Below, piece by piece: positions 1 through 6,008 of a stretch of 6,008 nt of DNA (position 1 is the first letter of the stretch; every line of letters starts with the position of its first letter). The position numbers and the translations under genes were made by a program. The notes beneath the pieces are model-generated. The model made no database searches, was not told the DNA's origin, and saw only the letters and a list, made by a program, of their open reading frames with translations. The stretch comes from an uncultured Collinsella sp. GTDB taxonomy: Bacteria; Actinomycetota; Coriobacteriia; Coriobacteriales; Coriobacteriaceae. Where the stretch lies: positions 1 to 6,008 of the forward strand of contig URZN01000087.1 of the NCBI GenBank assembly GCA_900552345.1, in the 5' to 3' direction.

Positions 1-115
1 CAGACGCTCAAGCAGGAATACCTCGATACATACGAGAGATGAATGTGGGGGAGTGTTCGGATGAAGTTGATATTTAAGGTCCAGCTCGTGTCGTTCCGAA
101 AAGACCGTGAACCTT
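1..115. other. Upstream margin, no gene can be fixed
   Basis: All three forward frames are open from the left edge and stop early, at 40-42 (TGA), 62-64 (TGA) and 75-77 (TAA). Any of them could be the tail of an upstream gene. The short pieces use codons (AGA, ATA, ACA, CGA) unlike the C/G-ending codons of the genes downstream, which speaks against coding but does not exclude it. The frame-1 tail would read QTLKQEYLDTYER, which I do not recognise. No intrinsic terminator is visible between here and the rpmE promoter; the only pairing (AAAAG 99-103 with CTTTT 113-117) is too weak. Confidence 0.4.
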
Positions 116-144
116 TTGTGGGACACGCGGCGCCGTGGTACCAT
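116..144 (+). promoter_or_regulatory. Probable rpmE promoter (extended -10)
   Basis: A -35-like TTGTGG (116-121) is followed after exactly 17 bases by TACCAT (139-144), four of six matches to TATAAT. A TG at 136-137 sits one base before it, giving the extended -10 form TGnTACCAT, which can offset the weak -35 box. Transcription would start near 151, just before the leader hairpins. This is pattern matching only. Confidence 0.6.
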
Positions 145-157
145 AGCCGAGTTTGTT

Positions 158-219
158 GTCTTGGTCGGAAACCAAGACGCCTTATGCGCTGATCGGTAAC
201 CAGCGCCTGACCAATAAGG
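158..219 (+). promoter_or_regulatory. rpmE leader: two hairpins, second masks the SD
   Basis: The short 5' UTR folds by eye into two elements. Hairpin 1 is a perfect 8-bp stem, GTCTTGGT (158-165) with ACCAAGAC (171-178), around a 5-base loop. Element 2 has an outer helix CCTTAT (180-185) with ATAAGG (214-219) and an inner helix GCGCTG (186-191) with CAGCGC (201-206). The helices are contiguous on the 5' side and separated by 7 unpaired bases on the 3' side. The outer helix covers AAGG of the rpmE Shine-Dalgarno AAGGAG (216-221), so folding would hide the ribosome binding site. Many ribosomal protein genes carry leaders that bind their own product. From memory, L31 leader candidates have been described in several bacterial groups, including Coriobacteria, but I cannot confirm a match. 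Autoregulation by L31 is an inference. Confidence 0.68.
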
Positions 220-221
220 AG
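216..221 (+). promoter_or_regulatory. rpmE ribosome binding site
   Basis: AAGGAG lies 7 bases before the ATG at 229, a near-ideal spacing that fixes the rpmE start. Its first four bases are also the 3' arm of the leader helix. Confidence 0.85.
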
Positions 222-228
222 TCCTACC

Positions 229-654
229 ATGAAGCAGGGTATCCATCCCCAGTATGTCGAGTGCACGGTGACGTGCTCCTGCGGCAACACCTTCAAGACG
301 CACGCTACCGTGTCCGAGATGAAGGTCGAGCTTTGCAACGAGTGCCACCCGTTCTACACCGGCCAGCAGAAGTTCGTCGACACCGGTGGACGCGTCCAGC
401 GCTTCGCCGACAAGTTCGGTGGCGCCGCTGCCGCCCAGCTCAAGAAGGCTGAGGAGGCCAAGGCCGCCAAGGCCGCCAAGGCTGCTGAGGCCGAGGCCGC
501 TCGCAAGGCCGCCGCTGAGGCTAAGGCTGCCGAGAAGGCTAAACGTGCTGCTAAGTTTGCCGAGGAGGCTGCCAAGCAGGCCGCAGAGGCTCCCGCAGAG
601 GCTCCCGTCGAGGAGGCCGCTGCCGAGGCCGAGACCACCGAGGCTGCTGAGTAA
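229..654 (+). CDS. rpmE: 50S ribosomal protein L31, zinc type, with long C-terminal tail
   Basis: L31 is a component of the large ribosomal subunit that helps bridge it to the small subunit. Residues 1-65 match the L31 core: the MKQGIHPQY start, the CSCG pair (C16, C18), the CNEC pair (C36, C39) and the [17 protein letters not shown] block (residues 40-56). The four cysteines make this the zinc-binding form rather than the cysteine-free paralogue. The family is usually about 65-90 residues, but this protein has 141. Residues 66-141 are almost only Ala, Lys and Glu: first basic (about 70-118), then acidic with [12 protein letters not shown] (residues 119-130), and probably helical. The tail DNA contains exact tandem repeats: GCCAAGGCC units from 457 and GCAGAGGCTCCC twice at 583-606. 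The start is fixed by a good ribosome binding site. The gene appears to be a single-gene unit with its own promoter and terminator. Confidence 0.96.
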   Translation: MKQGIHPQYVECTVTCSCGNTFKTHATVSEMKVELCNECHPFYTGQQKFVDTGGRVQRFADKFGGAAAAQLKKAEEAKAAKAAKAAEAEAARKAAAEAKAAEKAKRAAKFAEEAAKQAAEAPAEAPVEEAAAEAETTEAAE

Positions 655-691
655 ATAGCTCGCCGCGGAATCACTCGCATTCATGGCATGA

Positions 692-730
692 GGGCCGTGC
701 ATCCATTTGGGTGCGCGGCCCTTTTCTTTT
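692..730 (+). terminator. Intrinsic terminator of rpmE
   Basis: A 13-bp stem pairs 692-704 (starting GGGCCG) with 709-721 (ending CGGCCC), including two G-U pairs, around an ATTT loop (705-708). TTTTCTTTT (722-730) follows directly. This is a textbook Rho-independent terminator 38 bases after the rpmE stop. Confidence 0.92.
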
Positions 731-731
731 A

Positions 732-831
732 TTGGTGCAAGCTAACCTGTCCCCGTGGCACCAAATGGCAGAGAGACGGCGTTTGCTCAGATAAAACCTG
801 CCAAAATAAACCTGTTCCATTGCGGCAGGTT
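732..831. repeat. AACCTG repeat cluster with inverted arms
   Basis: AACCTG occurs at 744-749, 795-800 and 809-814 on the + strand and once inverted as CAGGTT at 826-831. Two inverted pairs frame these copies: TTGGTGC (732-738) with GCACCAA (758-764), and AACCTGCC (795-802) with GGCAGGTT (824-831). A direct repeat AAACCTG starts at 794 and 808, a 14-base step. On the minus strand the first block reads CACGGGGACAGGTTAG, which resembles the GGGGACAG-type cores of REP-like dispersed repeats linked to single-domain tyrosine transposases; this resemblance is from memory. No transposase lies in the window. It may be a small non-autonomous element or a set of regulator sites before secA. Confidence 0.45.
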
Positions 832-850
832 GGTCATAGTTATTACGTGG

Positions 851-866
851 CGGTCGAGGTCGACCG
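851..866. promoter_or_regulatory. Operator-like inverted repeat upstream of secA
   Basis: CGGTCGA and TCGACCG form a perfect 7-bp inverted repeat separated by only GG. The spacing suits a dimeric DNA-binding protein better than an RNA hairpin. It ends 27 bases before the putative secA -10 box, close to where a -35 box would sit. No regulator is identifiable. Confidence 0.35.
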
Positions 867-893
867 TATAGGCCGCGCCTTGTTTGGCTAAAG

Positions 894-899
894 TACAAT
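894..899 (+). promoter_or_regulatory. Possible -10 box of the secA promoter
   Basis: TACAAT matches TATAAT at five of six positions and would start transcription near 906, giving a leader of about 55 bases before secA. The bases 16-18 upstream (around 871-876, GGCCGC) do not resemble TTGACA, so either an activator is needed or the real promoter lies elsewhere. A weaker alternative is TTGCTC (783-788) with AATAAA (805-810), 16 bases apart. Confidence 0.4.
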
Positions 900-913
900 C
901 ATCTGTGTTTAAC

Positions 914-940
914 TCGCCCGCAGCTGCACGGCGTGGGCGA
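914..940 (+). other. Hairpin in the secA leader
   Basis: TCGCCCGC (914-921) pairs with GTGGGCGA (933-940) in an 8-bp stem with one G-U pair. It ends 8 bases before the secA ribosome binding site and contains the A of an in-frame upstream ATG (940). No U-tract follows, so it is not a terminator. It could stabilise the message or modulate initiation. Confidence 0.35.
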
Positions 941-960
941 TGGCCAAAAAGGAAAACCAC

Positions 961-3767
<2,807 letters not shown>

Positions 3768-3768
<1 letters not shown>

Positions 3769-4916
3769 TGGCTGAGGCTTTAGAGATAACGCCCGCCGAG
3801 CTGGACGCGTTCGCGGACCGGCTCGGCGAGGTCGAGTCGTATCTCCACCTGGACGAGAAGCGTACCCGTGTGACCGAGCTCGAGGCCAAAAGTGTTGCCC
3901 CTGGCTTTTGGGATGACGCCGACGCCGCCCGTGCCACCATGGAGGAGATCGCGCGCACCAAGGAAGATATCGCTGCCGTGGACACCGCGCGCGGCGAGCT
4001 TTCCGATGCCCGCGCCGCGCTGGAGCTTGCCGAGGAGATGGGGGATGACCCCGACGCCGTCGCCCTTCGCGAGGAGGCTACAGCCACGGCTGAGCGCCTG
4101 GCCCGTGCCATCGATGAGCTTGAGCTTTCGAGCTGGTTTACCGGTGAGTTCGATCACGGCGATGCCATTGTGACCATCAAGCCCGGACAGGGTGGTCTGG
4201 AGGCCCAGGACTGGACCTTCATGCTCTTTAAGATGTACATGAAGTACTGCCAGCGTCGCGGCTGGAAGGTCACCATCAACGACTGTCCCGCGGCCGAGGT
4301 CATCGGCATCGACCGCGCGACCTTTACCGTCGAGGGCAAGGACGCATTTGGCATGCTGCGCGCCGAGGCCGGCGTCCACCGCTTGGTTCGCATTAGCCCC
4401 ACCGACGACAAGAAGCGCCGCCAGACCACGTTTGCCGGTGTCGAGGTCATTCCCGTACTGCCCAATGATATCGACATCGAGATTAGTCCCGACGATATCC
4501 GCGTGGACGTGTATCACGCGAGCGGCCCGGGCGGCCAGGGCGTCAACACCACCGACTCCGCCGTACGCGTGACGCATTTTCCCAGCGGCATCGTTGTCAC
4601 TTGCCAAAACGAACGCAGCCAGATTCAAAACAAGGCCGCGTGCATGCAGATTCTCAAGGCCCGTCTGTACGAGATCGAGCTCGAGAAGCGTGCCGAGGCG
4701 CTCGACGAGATCCGCGGACCCAAGACCACGATCGGTTTTGGCAACCAGATTCGCAGCTACGTGCTCTACCCGTATCGGATGGTCAAGGACCTGCGTTCGG
4801 GCGTGGAGACCAGCAACGTCGAAGCCGTTCTCGACGATGGCGATCTGGATCCGTTTGTGATCGGCTACCATCGCTGGGCTACCGGCAACGCCGATGCGGA
4901 AGGCTCGGACGCCTAG
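3768..4916 (+). CDS. prfB: Peptide chain release factor 2 (RF2)
   Basis: RF2 recognises UGA and UAA stop codons and triggers hydrolysis of the finished peptide from tRNA in the ribosome. The 382-residue product has an N-terminal helical region (about 1-120), the stop-codon-reading domain, and the catalytic loop SGPGGQGVN (252-260) with GGQ at 255-257; Q257 is the usual methylation target of PrmC. The C-terminal part carries NQIRSYVLYPYRMVKD and GVETSN, typical of RF2. Two features are unusual. The stop-codon tripeptide, normally SPF in RF2, is SPT (S210, P211, T212) in the context RISPTDDKKRRQTTF. The gene is also one open frame with no in-frame UGA near codon 25: where many prfB genes have CTT TGA C, this one reads YLHLDEK. 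The gene's own stop is TAG, a codon RF2 does not read. The residues after about 370 (GNADAEGSDA) look like a lineage-specific tail. Confidence 0.97.
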
Positions 4917-4980
4917 GCACATGGTTGGCTCCGGGTCGATGCAAACACTTCGCAGGGGTGGTATTTGCTCGATGAATCGG

Positions 4981-4986
4981 TAGAAT
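4981..4986 (+). promoter_or_regulatory. Weak candidate -10 box before the YitT gene
   Basis: TAGAAT matches TATAAT at five of six positions, but no convincing -35 lies 16-18 bases upstream (GTGGTA at 4958-4963 is the best) and there is no extended -10 TG. A start near 4993 would place the strong terminator only about 13 bases into the message, which makes this promoter doubtful. The rest of 4917-5005 shows nothing else recognisable. Confidence 0.25.
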
Positions 4987-5005
4987 CGAATACAGCAAGA
5001 AGTTC

Positions 5006-5034
5006 AAAGCGCACTCGTTTGGGTGCGCTTTTTT
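5006..5034 (+). terminator. Intrinsic terminator after secA-prfB
   Basis: AAAGCGCACTC (5006-5016) pairs with GGGTGCGCTTT (5021-5031) in an 11-bp stem with one T-G pair and a GTTT loop (5017-5020). The T-run spans 5029-5034. It ends the secA-prfB unit 90 bases after the prfB stop. The 5' arm starts AAAG, so the hairpin has some symmetry, but the opposite strand lacks a good U-tract beyond the three A-derived bases. The Shine-Dalgarno of the next gene starts at the very next base. Confidence 0.9.
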
Positions 5035-5042
5035 GAGGGAGG
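5035..5042 (+). promoter_or_regulatory. Ribosome binding site of the YitT-family gene
   Basis: GAGGGAGG ends 4 bases before the ATG at 5047. It decides the start: the in-frame upstream GTG at 5023 lies inside the terminator stem and has no ribosome binding site. Confidence 0.8.
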
Positions 5043-5046
5043 CAGC

Positions 5047-5937
5047 ATGGCATATCGTCTGGACATCAAGCGCATTCTTTCGCTGAACTTCTTTCACGAT
5101 CTGCCCAAGATTATGCTGGGCTGCGCCCTGGCAGCCATCGCGACGGACCTGTTTTTGATCCCCAACGGTCTTGCTGCCGGCGGCGTTACGGGTCTCGCCA
5201 CGATTATCCAGGCGGTCGGCGCCTCGCATGGCATATCGCTTCCCGTCGGTATCCAGACCATCGTGATGAATGCCTTGCTGCTGCTGGTCGTTATGCGCGA
5301 GGGCGGCATGTTCTACGTGGTGCAGACGGCGACGGGTTTTGTGCTGCTGGGCTTTTTCACCGACCTGTTCGCTCCGTTTGTGGCGCCGCTGGCACATGCC
5401 GATCTGATGCTGCCCGCTATGTGGGGCGGCATTATCACGGGCATCGGCTACGGCATGGTGCTGCGCGCCGGCGCCAACACTGGCGGCTCGGACACCATCG
5501 GTCAGATTATCTCGCGCAACACATCGCTACCGGTGGGCTCCACCGTCATGGCGATCGATGTCGCCGTGTGCGCGCTCTCGGCTCCGGTCTTCTCGGTCGA
5601 AAACGCGCTGTATGCAGGCCTTTCGATGGTCATTAGCGGTTATGTGATCGATGCTGTGGTCGACGGCGGCAACAGGCGCCGTATGGTGCTCATCATCTCG
5701 GACAAGTTTCCCGATATCGCGGCCGACATCATGTATGGCCTGGGCCGCGGCTGCACCAAGTTTAAGGCGACCGGTATGTACTCGGGCGCCGAGAAGCCGG
5801 TGATCATGGTCATCGTGAGCCGTCGCGAGCTCAATACGCTCAAGACGATCGTGCGCGAGCGCGACCCGCGCGCCATCGTGACCGTGGCCGACGTTACGGA
5901 AACTTTCGGTGAGGGCTTCAAGGACATTAACGCGTAG
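5047..5937 (+). CDS. YitT-family membrane protein with C-terminal DUF2179 domain
   Basis: The 296-residue protein has the two-part plan of the YitT family. The N-terminal membrane region (about 20-205) has roughly five to six hydrophobic segments (about 20-38, 45-60, 66-83, 90-110, 122-138 and 165-205). It carries the two family signatures, IPNGLAAGGVTGL (38-50) and GANTGGSD (142-149), which look like an internal duplication. The soluble domain at about 215-290 is DUF2179-like, with GRGCTKFKATGMYSG (233-247), a stretch IMVIVSRREL and a closing VTETFGEGF. The biochemical function of the family is not established; transport is often suggested from topology. No signal peptide is seen, and the basic segment NRRR after the last membrane helix suggests a cytoplasmic C-terminal domain. 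The gene sits directly downstream of a terminator, so it is probably not a full member of the secA-prfB operon. The C-terminus is complete (TAG at 5935-5937). Confidence 0.92.
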   Translation: MAYRLDIKRILSLNFFHDLPKIMLGCALAAIATDLFLIPNGLAAGGVTGLATIIQAVGASHGISLPVGIQTIVMNALLLLVVMREGGMFYVVQTATGFVLLGFFTDLFAPFVAPLAHADLMLPAMWGGIITGIGYGMVLRAGANTGGSDTIGQIISRNTSLPVGSTVMAIDVAVCALSAPVFSVENALYAGLSMVISGYVIDAVVDGGNRRRMVLIISDKFPDIAADIMYGLGRGCTKFKATGMYSGAEKPVIMVIVSRRELNTLKTIVRERDPRAIVTVADVTETFGEGFKDINA

Positions 5938-5961
5938 GGCCGACTGCGTTCCGTCCAAAAG

Positions 5962-6008
5962 CTGTCTCTTATACACATCTGACGCTGCCGACGATCTTAC
6001 GCGTGTAG
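5962..6008 (+). other. Illumina Nextera adapter left on the contig end (artefact)
   Basis: From 5962 the sequence is the reverse complement of the Nextera i5-side adapter. It has the 19-base Tn5 mosaic end CTGTCTCTTATACACATCT (5962-5980), then GACGCTGCCGACGA (5981-5994), an 8-base index TCTTACGC (5995-6002, reverse complement GCGTAAGA, which I recall as index S517), and GTGTAG (6003-6008), the start of the P5-side sequence. The order and lengths match the library design exactly. On the minus strand this end translates to MYKRQ and MCIRDS, well-known spurious N-termini in metagenomic proteins. True genomic sequence ends near 5961. Confidence 0.98.

Noticed and set aside
99..117. AAAAG/CTTTT pairing as a terminator of an upstream gene
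   Set aside because: It is only five weak pairs with a 9-base loop and no U-tract, and it overlaps the rpmE -35 region.
43..192. A 49-codon open frame starting at ATG 43, right after a TGA
   Set aside because: It has no good ribosome binding site, runs through the rpmE promoter and leader hairpins, and has no recognisable protein features.
354..680. Ala/Ser-rich antisense frame over rpmE
   Set aside because: It is the shadow of the Ala/Lys/Glu repeats in the L31 tail.
671..898. A 75-codon minus-strand frame and a 67-codon plus-strand frame in the rpmE-secA gap
   Set aside because: Both cross the terminator hairpin and the repeat cluster and lack ribosome binding sites or family features.
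940..960. Upstream ATG at 940 as the secA start (MAKKENH extension)
   Set aside because: It has no ribosome binding site. The AAGGA at 949-953 serves the ATG at 961, which gives the conserved N-terminus.
5023..5046. GTG at 5023 as the YitT start
   Set aside because: It lies in the 3' arm of the terminator stem. The ATG at 5047 follows a strong GAGGGAGG site.
5527..5978. Two minus-strand frames beginning MYKRQ and MCIRDS
   Set aside because: Their N-termini are translated Nextera adapter and the rest is antisense to the YitT-family gene.
5962..5980. A transposon end as evidence of a mobile element
   Set aside because: The 19-base end is the engineered Tn5 mosaic end used in library preparation, followed by adapter and index.

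Overview
The window is about 6 kb of GC-rich chromosomal DNA carrying conserved bacterial housekeeping genes. The strong C/G third-position codon bias, the actinobacterial-looking SecA and RF2 sequences, and the gene set suggest an actinobacterium of class Coriobacteriia, most likely Collinsella or a close relative. That placement is an inference from sequence style and is not proven. All four genes lie on the + strand.

Layout. Positions 1-115 are upstream margin in which no gene can be fixed. A good extended -10 promoter (116-144) drives a structured leader (158-219) and rpmE (229-654). rpmE encodes a zinc-type ribosomal protein L31 with an unusual 75-residue Ala/Lys/Glu tail. A strong intrinsic terminator closes this unit (692-730). 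The 230-base gap before secA holds a cluster of AACCTG repeats with inverted arms (732-831), a compact 7-2-7 dyad (851-866), a possible -10 box and a leader hairpin. secA (961-3768) and prfB (3768-4916) share one base in TAATG and form a translationally coupled pair: the protein-export motor followed by peptide release factor 2. A second strong terminator (5006-5034) follows. Immediately after its U-tract come the ribosome binding site and start of a YitT-family membrane protein (5047-5937).

The last 47 bases (5962-6008) are not genomic. They are an Illumina Nextera transposon end, adapter, an 8-base i5 index and the start of the P5-side sequence left on the contig. The biological sequence therefore ends at about 5961.

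How the parts relate. L31 and RF2 serve translation and SecA serves protein export, all growth-linked functions. Points worth a second look are the L31 leader that can pair with its own Shine-Dalgarno sequence, RF2 with SPT in place of the usual SPF stop-codon-reading tripeptide and without the usual programmed frameshift, the repeat cluster before secA, and the terminator placed directly against the YitT ribosome binding site. I found no CRISPR array, insertion sequence, tRNA, rRNA or clearly new multi-gene system.
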